Source: Tersicoccus sp. Bi-70
GTDB lineage: Bacteria; Actinomycetota; Actinomycetes; Actinomycetales; Micrococcaceae
Direction: 5' to 3'
NCBI RefSeq assembly: GCF_001968825.1
Contig: NZ_MIEU01000010.1
Span: 372,001-436,000 of the forward strand
DNA: 64,000 nucleotides
A program made the translations under genes and the position numbers. This document shows, in pieces, positions 37,818-46,837 of this stretch (position 1 is its first letter; the number at the start of each line of letters is the position of its first letter). The notes under the pieces were generated by a model. The model was not told where the DNA came from. It ran no database searches and saw only the letters and a list, made by a program, of their open reading frames with translations.

Positions 37818-38365
37818 TTCCGCCCGACCGCCCTCTCGCGGGGCCGCCGCTGCTCACTGCCGTGCTCGTCGTCCTCGGCCTGCAGGTCCTCGAGCAGCGA
37901 CCGCAGCTCCGAGCGGATGAAGTCACGGGTGGCGACCTCGCGCAGCGCGATCCGCACCGAGGCGAGTTCCCGGTTCAGGTACTCGGTGTCCGAGAGGTTC
38001 CGGGCCGCCTGCTGGCGGTCCTGCTCCAGGGCCACCCGATCCCGGTCGTCCTGCCGGTTCTGCGCGAGCAGCAGCAGGGGAGCCGCGTAGGAGGCCTGCA
38101 GGGACAGGATCAGCGTCAGCAGCGTGTAGTTCAGGCTCCGCGGGTCGAACTGCAGGTTCTCGGGCGCGAAGGTGTTCCACCCCAGCCACAGGGCGACGAA
38201 CACGGTCATGTAGAGCAGGAACACCGGGGTGCCGAGGAACCGGGCCAGGTTCTCGGTCCAGGTACCGAACGCGTCAGGGTTCGGGGTGAAGCGCGGCAGC
38301 AGCCGGGCCTTCGCCTCCTGCGGGGTGTCGAGTCCCGAGCCCTTCGGGCGGTAGTTCTCAGCCAA
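37814..38365 (-). CDS. DUF1003 membrane protein
   Basis: A 183-residue protein of the DUF1003 family. It has two helices near residues 48-66 and 80-100, with the conserved FVALWLGWNTF and LTLILSLQASYAAPLLLLAQNRQ. A charged coiled-coil-like C-terminus (ERxxLEQDRQQAARNLSDTEYLNRELASV pattern) follows. It overlaps the preceding gene by 8 bases and mrp by 4, so the three are translationally coupled. This MgtE-like/DUF1003 pairing is common in actinobacteria; the function is unknown. Confidence 0.92.
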   Translation of the reverse strand: MAENYRPKGSGLDTPQEAKARLLPRFTPNPDAFGTWTENLARFLGTPVFLLYMTVFVALWLGWNTFAPENLQFDPRSLNYTLLTLILSLQASYAAPLLLLAQNRQDDRDRVALEQDRQQAARNLSDTEYLNRELASVRIALREVATRDFIRSELRSLLEDLQAEDDEHGSEQRRPRERAVGRK

Positions 38366-39665
38366 GGCGTCCTCCGATCCGGGTCGAGCCGGCCGCGGGG
38401 ACGCGTGACGGTGCGGGCGAGTCGTCGTGGCTGCGCCAGTCCTGCGGCAGCAGCGCGTCGAGGACGTCGTCCACGGTGACGGCGCCGACGAGGCGCCCGG
38501 CGTCGTTCACCACGGGCAGCGAGTTGAGGTTGTAGCTGGCCAGCGTCCGGGACACCTCGACGATCGAGGTGTGGTCCGTGACGGGCTCGAGGTTCTTGTC
38601 CACCAGGTTGCCCAGCGCCTCCGGCGGCGGGTAGCGCAGCAGCTGCTGGATGTGCACGACGCCGAGGAAGCGCCCGGTGGGCGTCTCCAGGGGCGGGCGG
38701 GTGACGAAGACGGCGGAGGCCAGGGCGGGGGAGATGTCCTCGCGGCGCACGTGGGCGAGGGCCTCGGCCACGGTGGCCTCGGGCGGGAGGATCACCGGGA
38801 TCGGGGTCATCAGCGACCCTGCGGTGCCCTCCTCGTACTGGAGCAGGCGGCGCACGTCCTCGGCGTCCTCGGGCTCCATCCGCTGGAGCAGCTCCTCCTT
38901 CTGGTCCTCGGGCAGCTCGGAGAGCAGGTCCGCGGCGTCGTCGGGCTCCATCTCGTTGAGCACGTTGGCGGCACGGTCGGTCTCCAGGGCGGAGAGGATC
39001 TGCACCTGGTCGTCGTCCGGCAGCTCCTGGAGCACGTCCGCGAGCCGCTCGTCCTGCAGCTCGGCGGCGATCTCGAGCATCCGCTTGTCGTTCATCTCGT
39101 GCATCATGTCCGCCAGGTCGGCGTCCTTGAGGTCCTCGTGCGCGGCGAGGAACTGGACGGCGCCCTGGGGTTCGCGCTGGTCCTCGAACCAGGCGTCGGC
39201 CCAGTCGACCGTCAGGGCCGCCCCGCGACGCAGCGGGCGCAGCCGGGAGGTGCTGTGCCCGCGGCGGATGAACATCTGGGAGCAGTACCAGTCGCCGTTG
39301 CGCTGCCGCTCGATGCTGATGTCCTCGATGGTGGCTACGCCGCTGCCGTCGGTGAGGGTGACCTTGCGGTCGAACAGCTCCGCGGCGATGCGGATCTCCG
39401 CGCCGCGCTGCTGGAAGCGGCGGAAGTTGACCAGCCCGGTGATGAGGATCTGGCCGTTGTCGATCGACGTCACCCGGGTCATGGCGACGAACACCCGTTT
39501 CTTCGCCAGCACCTCGACGATGATGCCGACCACCTGCGGGGGCCGGCTGGCGCTGCGGTGCACGACGACGACGTCGCGCAGGCGGCCGAGTCGCTCGCCC
39601 AGCGGCTCGAACACGTCCATGCCGAGCAGGCGCGCGACAAACACCAGAGAAGGAGAATTCGTCAC
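38358..39665 (-). CDS. PRC-barrel, MgtE N-terminal and CBS-domain protein
   Basis: A soluble 435-residue protein. The N-terminus carries PRC-barrel-like segments (FVARLLGMDVFEPLGERLGRL; ATIEDISIERQRNGDW). Residues about 190-290 are the MgtE_N helical repeat (NEMEPDDAADLLSELPEDQKEELLQ). Two CBS domains follow (SLMTPIPVILPPEATVAEAL; VSRTLASYNLNSLPVVNDAG). The MgtE channel domain is missing, so it is not itself a Mg2+ transporter; it may sense Mg2+ or nucleotide. The GTG at 39665 is chosen from the family start TNSPSLVFVARLLG. It overlaps DUF1003. Confidence 0.9.
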   Translation of the reverse strand: MTNSPSLVFVARLLGMDVFEPLGERLGRLRDVVVVHRSASRPPQVVGIIVEVLAKKRVFVAMTRVTSIDNGQILITGLVNFRRFQQRGAEIRIAAELFDRKVTLTDGSGVATIEDISIERQRNGDWYCSQMFIRRGHSTSRLRPLRRGAALTVDWADAWFEDQREPQGAVQFLAAHEDLKDADLADMMHEMNDKRMLEIAAELQDERLADVLQELPDDDQVQILSALETDRAANVLNEMEPDDAADLLSELPEDQKEELLQRMEPEDAEDVRRLLQYEEGTAGSLMTPIPVILPPEATVAEALAHVRREDISPALASAVFVTRPPLETPTGRFLGVVHIQQLLRYPPPEALGNLVDKNLEPVTDHTSIVEVSRTLASYNLNSLPVVNDAGRLVGAVTVDDVLDALLPQDWRSHDDSPAPSRVPAAGSTRIGGRLG

Positions 39666-39796
39666 CGCTTCAGGGTACGTGAGCGAGCCCCACCCGCTCC
39701 GACGGGGGGCTTCGTCCGGCCGGTTGTGACGCGGGGTGGGGCCGGCTCGCAGCCGGGTCATGGCGATCCGTCAGGAGATCGGGAGAGAATGGCCGC

Positions 39797-41215
39797 ATGT
39801 CCAACATGTTCAGTGGATCCAACGCCTCCCTCCGGAGCCGGACCCTGCCCGACGGGGAGACCGTCGGGCGCTACGGGTCCTACCTGGATGCCCAGAAAGC
39901 CGTCGACTACCTGGCCGATCACGACTTCCCGGTGCAGCACGTGAGCATCGTCGGCAACGATCTGAAGAGCGTCGAGGTGGTCACCGGCAAGCTCAGCTAC
40001 CCGCGTGTGGCGCTCTCCGGTGCCGCCAGCGGCGCCATGTTCGGCCTGTTCATCGGATTCTTGTTCTCCCTCTTCGGGGGCAGCGGCGGCGGCCTGGCAG
40101 CGATCATCCCGTCGGTGCTGATCGGTGCCGTGTTCTGGATGATCATCGGCGTCGTCAGCTACGCCATGCAGGGCGGCAAGCGGGACTTCTCCTCGACGAG
40201 CCAGGTCATCGCCTCCTCGTTCGACGTCGTGGTGGACCGGGAGGTCTCCGGCCAGGCCCGGACCCAGCTGCAGAACCTCCAGGTGGGCCAGGTGCAGGAG
40301 CAACGTCCCGGCCAGCAGTACGGCGGACCGCAGCGTGGGCCGCAGGACCCGCAGCAGGGTGGTCAGCAGTACGGAGGCCCGCAGGGTGGTCCCCAGAACG
40401 GGCCCCAGGGTGGGCCGCGGAACGCCCCCCAGTACGGGCCGCCGCAGGGTGGACCGCAGGGGGGTCAGGGCCGGCCTCCGCAGGCCGGCGGGTACGGTCA
40501 GCAGCCGCAGCAGGGCCGCCCCGCCCAACCCGGCCCGTGGGGTCCGCCGCAGCCGGGGCAGCCGCCGATGGGCCGCCCGCCGCAGGGTGGCCCCGGTGCT
40601 CCCGCTCGGCCCGGCCAGCAGAACCCACAGCAGGGCTCGCAGCAGGGTCCCCAGCAGAACGGCCCCTACACCGGGCCGGCGTACCAGCCGCAGAGCGGTC
40701 GTCCGGCCGCAGGCGGCGACGAGCCGTTCGACGGGCAGCGCCCGGACGCCGGCCGCGCTTCCGGTGCGGCGGGCGAGGACCGCTCGACCCCGCGGGGCCA
40801 GTTCCCCGACCTGCCGGACGGCCGACCGCAGTACGGCGTGCGCGTCGACGAGGGCCGTGACGCGGGTTCCCCCGTGGCAGCGCAGCAGGGACGCGCTGCC
40901 GGGGCGTCGGCCGTCGGGGCGTCAGCCGCCGTCGACCACCGTGATGACCGAGTTCGTGACCACCACCAGGAGGATCGTGTGAGCCATTCCGAGAACACCC
41001 AGGGCGACAACGGCGACGACGCTCGACTCGCGGAGCGGCCGTCGCCCCGTCCCGGTGCCGCCGCCGACGACGCGCGGCCGGCGGAGACGTCCTCCCGCCC
41101 GGTCGATCCCGAGACCGGGGCCGTCACGGAAGGCGACTCCGAGGAGCCGGCCGTGAACAGCGATCCGCTGGACCGCGAGCGTTTCCAGCGCGAGACCGAG
41201 GAGCGCGACCGCTGA
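39797..41215 (+). CDS. YflT-like general stress membrane protein with Gly/Gln/Pro repeat tail
   Basis: A 472-residue protein. Residues 25-130 form a general-stress 17M/YflT-like domain (YGSYLDAQKAVDYLADHDFPVQHVSIVG) followed by two helices (71-93 and 99-122). From about 165 to 320 the sequence is a repetitive Gly-Gln-Pro tail built on QYGGPQ and GGPQ units. After that it is acidic and disordered. A ribosome site AGGAGG and in-frame GTG at 40979 inside the frame could start a separate 78-residue protein. The gene stands alone, ending at a strong hairpin. Confidence 0.85.
   Translation: MSNMFSGSNASLRSRTLPDGETVGRYGSYLDAQKAVDYLADHDFPVQHVSIVGNDLKSVEVVTGKLSYPRVALSGAASGAMFGLFIGFLFSLFGGSGGGLAAIIPSVLIGAVFWMIIGVVSYAMQGGKRDFSSTSQVIASSFDVVVDREVSGQARTQLQNLQVGQVQEQRPGQQYGGPQRGPQDPQQGGQQYGGPQGGPQNGPQGGPRNAPQYGPPQGGPQGGQGRPPQAGGYGQQPQQGRPAQPGPWGPPQPGQPPMGRPPQGGPGAPARPGQQNPQQGSQQGPQQNGPYTGPAYQPQSGRPAAGGDEPFDGQRPDAGRASGAAGEDRSTPRGQFPDLPDGRPQYGVRVDEGRDAGSPVAAQQGRAAGASAVGASAAVDHRDDRVRDHHQEDRVSHSENTQGDNGDDARLAERPSPRPGAAADDARPAETSSRPVDPETGAVTEGDSEEPAVNSDPLDRERFQRETEERDR
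40968..40981 (+). promoter_or_regulatory. Internal Shine-Dalgarno and GTG start within the stress protein gene
   Basis: AGGAGG (40968-40973) is five bases before GTG (40979-40981), in the same frame as the long gene. Initiation here would give a 78-residue acidic protein (MSHSENTQGDNGDDA). GTGTGA at this point also gives a stop in another frame overlapping the GTG. Confidence 0.4.
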
Positions 41216-41261
41216 CCGACGCCTGTGAGCGCCTCCACTGAGCGCCTCTACCGACAACACC

Positions 41262-41299
41262 ACCGTGCCCCGGCCGTCGATGACGGACCGGGGCACGGT
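41262..41299. terminator. Long hairpin, bidirectional terminator
   Basis: ACCGTGCCCCGG (41262-41273) pairs with CCGGGGCACGGT (41288-41299), with an inner CCGTC/GACGG stem. It lies between two convergent genes (the stress protein and aminopeptidase P). Confidence 0.82.
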
Positions 41300-41317
41300 G
41301 TTCTGGTCTGCCGGCGC

Positions 41318-42904
41318 TCAGGCGCGGTCGCGGATGCCCGCCATCCAGGCCTCGACGTCGTCGGCGGTGCGGGGCAGCGCGGCGGAGAGGTTCTCGTTGC
41401 CGTCGGCGGTGATCAGGACATCGTCCTCGATCCGGACGCCGATGCCGCGGTACTCCTCGGGCACGGCCAGATCCTCGGCCTTGAAGTAGAGGCCCGGCTC
41501 GATGGTGAAGACCATGCCCTCCGTGATGATCCCGTCGAGGTAGAGCTCCCGCTTGGCCTGCGCGCAGTCGTGCACGTCCAGGCCCAGGTGGTGGCTCGTG
41601 CCGTGCGGCATCCAGCGGCGGTGGTGCTGTCCCTCCGGGCTGAGCGCGACCTCGACGCTGACGGGCAGCAGGCCCCACTCGTCGAGCTTCGCGGCGAGCA
41701 CCTCCATCGCGGCCGCATGCACGTCGCGGAATCGGGTGCCGGGGCGGGCGACCGCGAACGCGGCGTCCGCGGCCTCGCGCACCGCCTCGTACACGCGCCG
41801 CTGCACGTCGGTGTAGGTGCCGTTCGCCGGGAGGGTGCGGGTCACGTCGGCCGTGTAGAGGGACTCGTCCTCGACCCCGGCGTCCAGCAGCAGCAGCTCG
41901 CCCTCGCGGATGGTGCCGTTGTTGCGGATCCAGTGCAGGACGGTCGCGTTGCTGCCGCCGGCGGCGATCGTCTCGTAGCCCAGGTCGTTGCCGTCCTGGC
42001 GGGCGCGGGCGAAGAAGGCGCCCTCGACAACGCGCTCACCGCGGCGGTGGGCGACGGCGCGCGGCAGGGCGGTCACGACGTCCTCGAAGCCGCGCACGGT
42101 GGCGGCGACGGCGTCGCGCAGCCGCTCGACCTCGTGCTCGTCCTTGACCAGGCGCAGTTCGGAGAGCGCCTCGGTCAGGGCGCCGTCGAGCTCGTCCGCG
42201 TCCGGCAGGTCCACGCCGGTGTTGATGCGGGCGGTGTCGACGAGGGCGTCGACGTTCAAGTCGACCTCGCGGACCAGGCGCACCCCGGTGCCGCCGATCG
42301 CGGTGACCCCGACGCCCTTGGTGATCGCCACCTCGAGCTCGGAGAGGTCCGCGGTGCGCAGGTCCAACCGGGCGTTCAGGTCGGCCAGGGTGGGGCGGGG
42401 ACCGATCCAGAACTCGCCGTAGCGGGCGTTGGCGTAGAAGTCCTCGGAGTCGCGCCCGGCGAGCGGGCGGAAGTACAGGGTCGCCTCGTGGTGGCCGCCG
42501 TCGTCGCCAGCACCGTCGTCGACCGGCTCCATCACCAGGACGGCGTCGGGCTCGTGATCGACGCCCAGGCCCGTCAGGTGGGCGAAGGCGGAGTGGGGGC
42601 GGTACCGGTAGTCGGTGTCGTTCGAGCGGACCTTCAGCGGGCCGGCGGGCAGCACGAGCCGCTCGCCGCGGAACTGGTCGGAGATGCGCCGGCGACGCTG
42701 CGCCGCGAACGGGGCGACGGCGTCACGGTCGGGAACGGTGGTGTCCGCGGGGGCCCACTGGCCGGCCATGAACTCCTTGAACGCGGCCGACTCGGGCCGC
42801 TGGGACCGGTTGTTCACGCGGTCCTCGAGGGGCTGGGCCTCACTCGAGGTCTCGGCGGTGGGGGCGTCGGCGGACACGGACGGGTCGGGCTGCTGGGATT
42901 CCAT
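41318..42904 (-). CDS. pepP: Aminopeptidase P (Xaa-Pro aminopeptidase)
   Basis: Metallo-aminopeptidase of family M24 (528 residues) removing N-terminal residues before proline. Metal ligands are seen as LLDAGVEDESLYTADVTRT (two Asp), HGTSHHLGLDVHD (His), TIEPGLYF (Glu) and VRIEDDVLI (Glu). The N-terminal creatinase-like domain includes VLPAGPLKVRSNDTDYRYR. An acidic 60-residue start is disordered. The ATG at 42904 is used rather than the GTG at 42907. It is a free-standing gene divergent from the PHP gene. Confidence 0.94.
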   Translation of the reverse strand: MESQQPDPSVSADAPTAETSSEAQPLEDRVNNRSQRPESAAFKEFMAGQWAPADTTVPDRDAVAPFAAQRRRRISDQFRGERLVLPAGPLKVRSNDTDYRYRPHSAFAHLTGLGVDHEPDAVLVMEPVDDGAGDDGGHHEATLYFRPLAGRDSEDFYANARYGEFWIGPRPTLADLNARLDLRTADLSELEVAITKGVGVTAIGGTGVRLVREVDLNVDALVDTARINTGVDLPDADELDGALTEALSELRLVKDEHEVERLRDAVAATVRGFEDVVTALPRAVAHRRGERVVEGAFFARARQDGNDLGYETIAAGGSNATVLHWIRNNGTIREGELLLLDAGVEDESLYTADVTRTLPANGTYTDVQRRVYEAVREAADAAFAVARPGTRFRDVHAAAMEVLAAKLDEWGLLPVSVEVALSPEGQHHRRWMPHGTSHHLGLDVHDCAQAKRELYLDGIITEGMVFTIEPGLYFKAEDLAVPEEYRGIGVRIEDDVLITADGNENLSAALPRTADDVEAWMAGIRDRA

Positions 42905-42984
42905 CACGCTGCCATTCTCTCACCGGACGGCCGGCCGGTCCGGGCTCGTGCGGAGCCCGTGGGGCCCGGTGGCAAGATGGGTCG

Positions 42985-43836
42985 ATGACCATCGACCTGC
43001 ACACCCACTCGTCCCACTCGGACGGGACGGGGTCGCCCGCGATGGTCGCGGCGCAGGCCGCCGAGGCCGGGCTGACGGCGTTCGCCCTCACCGACCACGA
43101 CACCACGGCCGGCTGGGCCGAGGCCGGGGACACCGCCGTCGCCCACGGGTTGGCGTTCGTGCCCGGCATGGAGATCACGTGCCAGACGGTCCAGCGGATC
43201 AGCGTGCACCTGCTCAGCTACCTGCACGATCCGGACGACGCCGAGCTGCTCGCCACGATCGAGGCGAGCCGGGCGTCCCGGCTCACCCGGGCGGAGCGGA
43301 TGGTGGACCTGCTCGCCGAGGACTACCCGATCGACTGGCCCGCGGTGCAGCGTTTCGTGGCGCCCGGCTCCACCGTCGGCCGCCCGCACATCGCCGACGC
43401 GCTGGTCGACGCCGGCGTCGTGCAGACCCGCTCCGAGGCGTTCGACCGGATGCTGCACCCGCGGGCGGGGTACTACGTCGGGCACCACGCGCCGGATCCG
43501 GCGCACGTGGTGGAGCTGGTCCGCCGGGCCGGTGGGGTGCCGGTGTTCGCGCACCCGCTCGCGAGCGAACGGGGCCGGGTGGTGGCCGAGGACGTCTTCG
43601 ACGACATGGTCGACGCCGGGCTGGCGGGGCTGGAGGTCGACCACCGGGACAACCCGCCGTCGAGCCGCCGCTGGTTGCGCGCGTACGCGGACCGGCGCGG
43701 GCTGCTCGTCACCGGGTCGAGCGACTACCACGGGGACGGCAAGCCGAACCGGCTGGGGGAGCACACGACCGACCCGGCCGTGCTCGCTGCGATCGAGGAG
43801 CAGGCGACATCGGGCACGGCCGTCCGGCGCCCCTGA
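42985..43836 (+). CDS. PHP-domain metallophosphoesterase
   Basis: A 283-residue PHP phosphoesterase. The metal motifs are DLHTHSSHSDG (HxH), FALTDHDTTAGW, the histidine in STVGRPHIADAL, FAHPLASERGRV and late SSDYHGDGKPNRLGEHTT. This layout matches the PHP enzymes acting on nucleotide 3',5'-bisphosphates (YciV/RNase AM type), but the substrate is not proven. It starts at ATG 42985 and ends 12 bp before the convergent methyltransferase gene. Confidence 0.88.
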   Translation: MTIDLHTHSSHSDGTGSPAMVAAQAAEAGLTAFALTDHDTTAGWAEAGDTAVAHGLAFVPGMEITCQTVQRISVHLLSYLHDPDDAELLATIEASRASRLTRAERMVDLLAEDYPIDWPAVQRFVAPGSTVGRPHIADALVDAGVVQTRSEAFDRMLHPRAGYYVGHHAPDPAHVVELVRRAGGVPVFAHPLASERGRVVAEDVFDDMVDAGLAGLEVDHRDNPPSSRRWLRAYADRRGLLVTGSSDYHGDGKPNRLGEHTTDPAVLAAIEEQATSGTAVRRP

Positions 43837-43848
43837 GCGAATCGTCCA

Positions 43849-44760
43849 TCAGACGCTGAGGTAGGCGGCGGTCTCGCCGAACCGGCGGCGCATCGTCAGA
43901 ATCGCCTGCGGGTTGTCGTCCACGCACACGAAGCGGCGGTCCAGCGCCCGCGCCGCGGCCCCGAGCGTGCCCGAGCCGGCGAAGAAGTCCAGCACCCGGT
44001 CCCCGGGCTCCGAGGACGCGGCGACCATCCTCCGCAGCAGCCCGAGCGGCTTCTGCGTCGGGTAGCCGGTCTTCTCCCGCCCGGTGGGCGAGACGATGGT
44101 GTGCCACCACACGTCCGTGGGCAGCTTGCCGCGCGCCACCTTCTCCGGCGTCACCAGACCCGGAGCCATGTAGGGCTCCCGGTCCACCTCGGCGGCGTCG
44201 AACCAGTACCGCGCCGGGTCCTTGACGTACACGAGGATCGTGTCGTGCTTGGCCGGCCAGCGGCGTTTGCTGCGTCCGCCGAAGTCGTACGCCCAGATGA
44301 TCTCGTTGAGGAAGCACTCCCGGCCGAACAGGGCGTCGAGCAGCACCTTCGCGTAGTGCACCTCGCGGTAGTCCAGGTGCAGGTAGAAGGTGCCGTCGTC
44401 GGTCAGCAGCCGCCAGGCCTGCAGCAGTCGCGGCTCGAGGAACTCCCAGTAGTCCGTGAACGCGTCGGCGTAGCTGGTGAGGTCGCCCTTGAGGGTGGCG
44501 TAGGAGCCGCCGCGGAAACCGCGACGGTCACCCGATCCCTCGGGGGAGCGGGTGACCGTCAGCGTCTGGTGTGCTCGCAACCGGCCCGTGTTGAACGGCG
44601 GGTCGATGTAGATCATCCGGAAGGAGGCGTCCGGCAGCGTCGGCAGGTACGCGGCGTTGTCCGCGTGCACCACCAGGTCACCGGCCGGAGGCCAGGCTGC
44701 CGGCAGGCACCCGTCCGGAGCGCCGGGCGCCGGCACGTCGTCCGGCGACCCGTCCGTCAC
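43849..44760 (-). CDS. Beta-type (DPPF) site-specific DNA methyltransferase, solitary
   Basis: DNA amino-methyltransferase of 303 residues. Catalytic motif IV DPPF is at residues 53-56 (MIYIDPPFNTGR), and the SAM-binding motif I follows late (VLDFFAGSGTLGAAA, around 258), the order of beta-class enzymes. KTGYPTQKPLGLL is the typical motif X region. The GTG start lies 1 base after the helicase stop, so the two genes form one operon. No restriction endonuclease or specificity subunit is nearby. A housekeeping or epigenetic role is inference; the recognition site is unknown. Confidence 0.88.
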   Translation of the reverse strand: MTDGSPDDVPAPGAPDGCLPAAWPPAGDLVVHADNAAYLPTLPDASFRMIYIDPPFNTGRLRAHQTLTVTRSPEGSGDRRGFRGGSYATLKGDLTSYADAFTDYWEFLEPRLLQAWRLLTDDGTFYLHLDYREVHYAKVLLDALFGRECFLNEIIWAYDFGGRSKRRWPAKHDTILVYVKDPARYWFDAAEVDREPYMAPGLVTPEKVARGKLPTDVWWHTIVSPTGREKTGYPTQKPLGLLRRMVAASSEPGDRVLDFFAGSGTLGAAARALDRRFVCVDDNPQAILTMRRRFGETAAYLSV

Positions 44761-44761
44761 C

Positions 44762-46486
44762 TCAGTCGGCGGTGGGTGCCGGCGACGGAGTGCCCTGCAC
44801 GACCTCACCGTTGCGGCGACGCGTGCGGCTGCGCCGACGCGGGGACCGGGTCCGCTCGCCGGACGGCTGCTCGCCGCTCTCGGGACGCTCGGTCGTGCGC
44901 TCGGCCCGCTCGGTGGTGGAGCGCTCGGTGGTGGTGCGCTCGGCCCGCTCGGGCGAACGCGAGCCGCGCTCGCCGTCACGCCCGGAGCCACCGCGCCCGC
45001 CGGAGCGGGAGCGACCGCCGTCGCGCCCGGAGCGGCCACCGTCGCGCCCGGAGCGGTCCGACCCGGCACGGTTCCGGCCGCCGGAGCGGTCGGAGGAGGC
45101 GTTGCGCTTGCCGGTCTCGCCCAGGTCCTCGAGCTCCTCGGCGTCCAGGCCCGCGTGCGTGCGCTTGCTTCGCGGCAGGCGGCCCTTGGTGCCGGCGGGG
45201 ATGTCCAGGTCGGTGTAGAGGTGCGGCGAGGAGGAGTACGTCTCGACCGGCTCGGGCACGTCCAGGCCGAGGGCCCGGTTGATGAGGCCCCAGCGCGGCA
45301 TGTCCTCCCAGTCCACGAACGTGACGGCGGTGCCCTTGTTGCCGGCGCGGCCGGTACGGCCCACGCGGTGGAGGTAGGTCTTCTCGTCCTCGGGGCACTG
45401 CAGGTTGATCACGTGGGTGACATCGGTGACGTCGATGCCGCGGGCGGCGACGTCGGTGGCCACCAGCACGTCGACCTTGTCGTTGCGGAAGGCGCGCAGC
45501 GCCTGCTCGCGGGCACCCTGGCCGAGGTCGCCGTGGATGGCGCCGGCCGCGAAGCCGCGGTGTTCCAGCTCGTCGGCCAGCTTGGCGGCCGAGCGCTTCG
45601 TCTTCGTGAACACGATGGTCCGGCCCCGGCCCTCGGCCTGCAGGATGCGGGCGACGACCTCGTCCTTGTCCAGGGAGTGGGCGCGGTAGATGACCTGGCG
45701 GATGTCGGCCTTGGTGACGCCCTCGTCGGGGTCGGCGGCGCGGATGTGGGTCGGCCGGCTCATGTAGCGGCGGGCCATGGCGACGACCGGACCGGGCATG
45801 GTCGCGGAGAAGAGCAGGGTCTGGCGCACCTCCGGCAGCTCGGCCATCAGGCGCTCGACGTCGGGCAGGAAGCCGAGGTCCAGCATCTCGTCGGCCTCGT
45901 CGAGGACGGCGATCTTGACGTTCTTGAGCACGAGGTGCCGCTGGCGCAGCAGGTCGATCAGCCGGCCCGGGGTACCGACGACCACCTCGACGCCCTTCTG
46001 CAGGGCGTCGATCTGGGGCTCGTAGGCGCGGCCGCCGTAGATCACGGTGACGCGGGCGTCGCGCTTCTTCGCGGCGGTGGCCAGGTCTCCGGCGACCTGG
46101 ACGGCGAGCTCGCGCGTCGGGACGACGACGAGCGCCTGCGGGGCGCCCGGGGCGGGCAGGTCGGCGTAGCCCGGATCCTCCGGGCCGACGACGCGCTGCA
46201 GCACGGGGATGCCGAAGCCGAGCGTCTTGCCGGTACCGGTCTTGGCCTGGCCGATGATGTCGTGGCCGCCGAGGGCGACCGGCAGGGTCATCGCCTGGAT
46301 GGGGAAGGGGTGGATGATCCCGGCGTCGGCGAGCGACTCGACGATGTCGGGGCGGACGGCGAAGTCCGCAAAGGTCTCGGGGCGCGCGGCGCGCGCCTCC
46401 TCCGTGCTGACGACGGTCTCCTCCGGGGCGAGGGACTCGGTTCCGGTGTCGTCCGTCAGGACGTCGTGCGTGTGGGTCTCGGTCAC
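44762..46486 (-). CDS. DEAD-box ATP-dependent RNA helicase
   Basis: RNA helicase of 574 residues, CshA/DeaD type. Motifs are in order: the Q region FADFAVRPDIVESLADAGI and PIQAMTLP, Walker A AKTGTGKT (81-88), DEAD box VLDEADEM, SAT (LLFSATMPG), and HRVGRTGRAG. The C-terminus is a low-complexity Arg/Gly/Ser/Glu tail with repeated GRDGGRS and TTERAERT units, probably RNA-binding. GTG 46486 is preferred because VTETHTHDV precedes the core normally; 46555 is an alternative. A long leader precedes it, and the methyltransferase gene is downstream. Confidence 0.95.
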   Translation of the reverse strand: MTETHTHDVLTDDTGTESLAPEETVVSTEEARAARPETFADFAVRPDIVESLADAGIIHPFPIQAMTLPVALGGHDIIGQAKTGTGKTLGFGIPVLQRVVGPEDPGYADLPAPGAPQALVVVPTRELAVQVAGDLATAAKKRDARVTVIYGGRAYEPQIDALQKGVEVVVGTPGRLIDLLRQRHLVLKNVKIAVLDEADEMLDLGFLPDVERLMAELPEVRQTLLFSATMPGPVVAMARRYMSRPTHIRAADPDEGVTKADIRQVIYRAHSLDKDEVVARILQAEGRGRTIVFTKTKRSAAKLADELEHRGFAAGAIHGDLGQGAREQALRAFRNDKVDVLVATDVAARGIDVTDVTHVINLQCPEDEKTYLHRVGRTGRAGNKGTAVTFVDWEDMPRWGLINRALGLDVPEPVETYSSSPHLYTDLDIPAGTKGRLPRSKRTHAGLDAEELEDLGETGKRNASSDRSGGRNRAGSDRSGRDGGRSGRDGGRSRSGGRGGSGRDGERGSRSPERAERTTTERSTTERAERTTERPESGEQPSGERTRSPRRRSRTRRRNGEVVQGTPSPAPTAD

Positions 46487-46837
46487 TGGGGTGGCGTTCC
46501 TTGATCTGTCCGCGGACGACTCGCCGGTCCCGGGCCGGATTCGGCCCAGCGGCATGCGTCCGCACTCGTGGTGGAAGCCGATCGCGAGGAAACGCCGGCG
46601 AACGAGGTTCGCCGGTTGCCCTCACGGCCGTCGGCGGCGGGTTGCCGCCGTGCGGGGCCGTGGTTCCGGGCGGTCTGTCTGCGGTACCGCGCAGCGCCGG
46701 ACGATGACCTCGATCATCGGGTCGACGGCGGCAGCGGCACCGGTCGGTATGAGTGCTGACGACCGGGCATCCGTGAATACCCCGTCATTCTAGCGCGTCG
46801 GGCCGATTCCCGAAGCGACGCCGGTCACGCGTCGGGC
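46487..46837 (-). promoter_or_regulatory. 351-bp leader region upstream of the DEAD-box helicase
   Basis: No gene is supported here. On the minus strand a candidate -10 TAGAAT lies at 46786-46791, with a weak TTCGGG 16 bases upstream. If used, the helicase mRNA has a leader near 290 bases, similar in length to leaders of cold-shock helicases. Small GC palindromes occur but no recognised riboswitch. Confidence 0.35.

Noticed and set aside
38358-39665. Magnesium transporter MgtE
   Set aside because: It has MgtE_N and CBS domains but no membrane channel domain, so it is not a transporter on its own.
41225-42988. 587-residue plus-strand frame over aminopeptidase P
   Set aside because: It is antisense to a conserved enzyme with all metal ligands in place and passes through a terminator hairpin.
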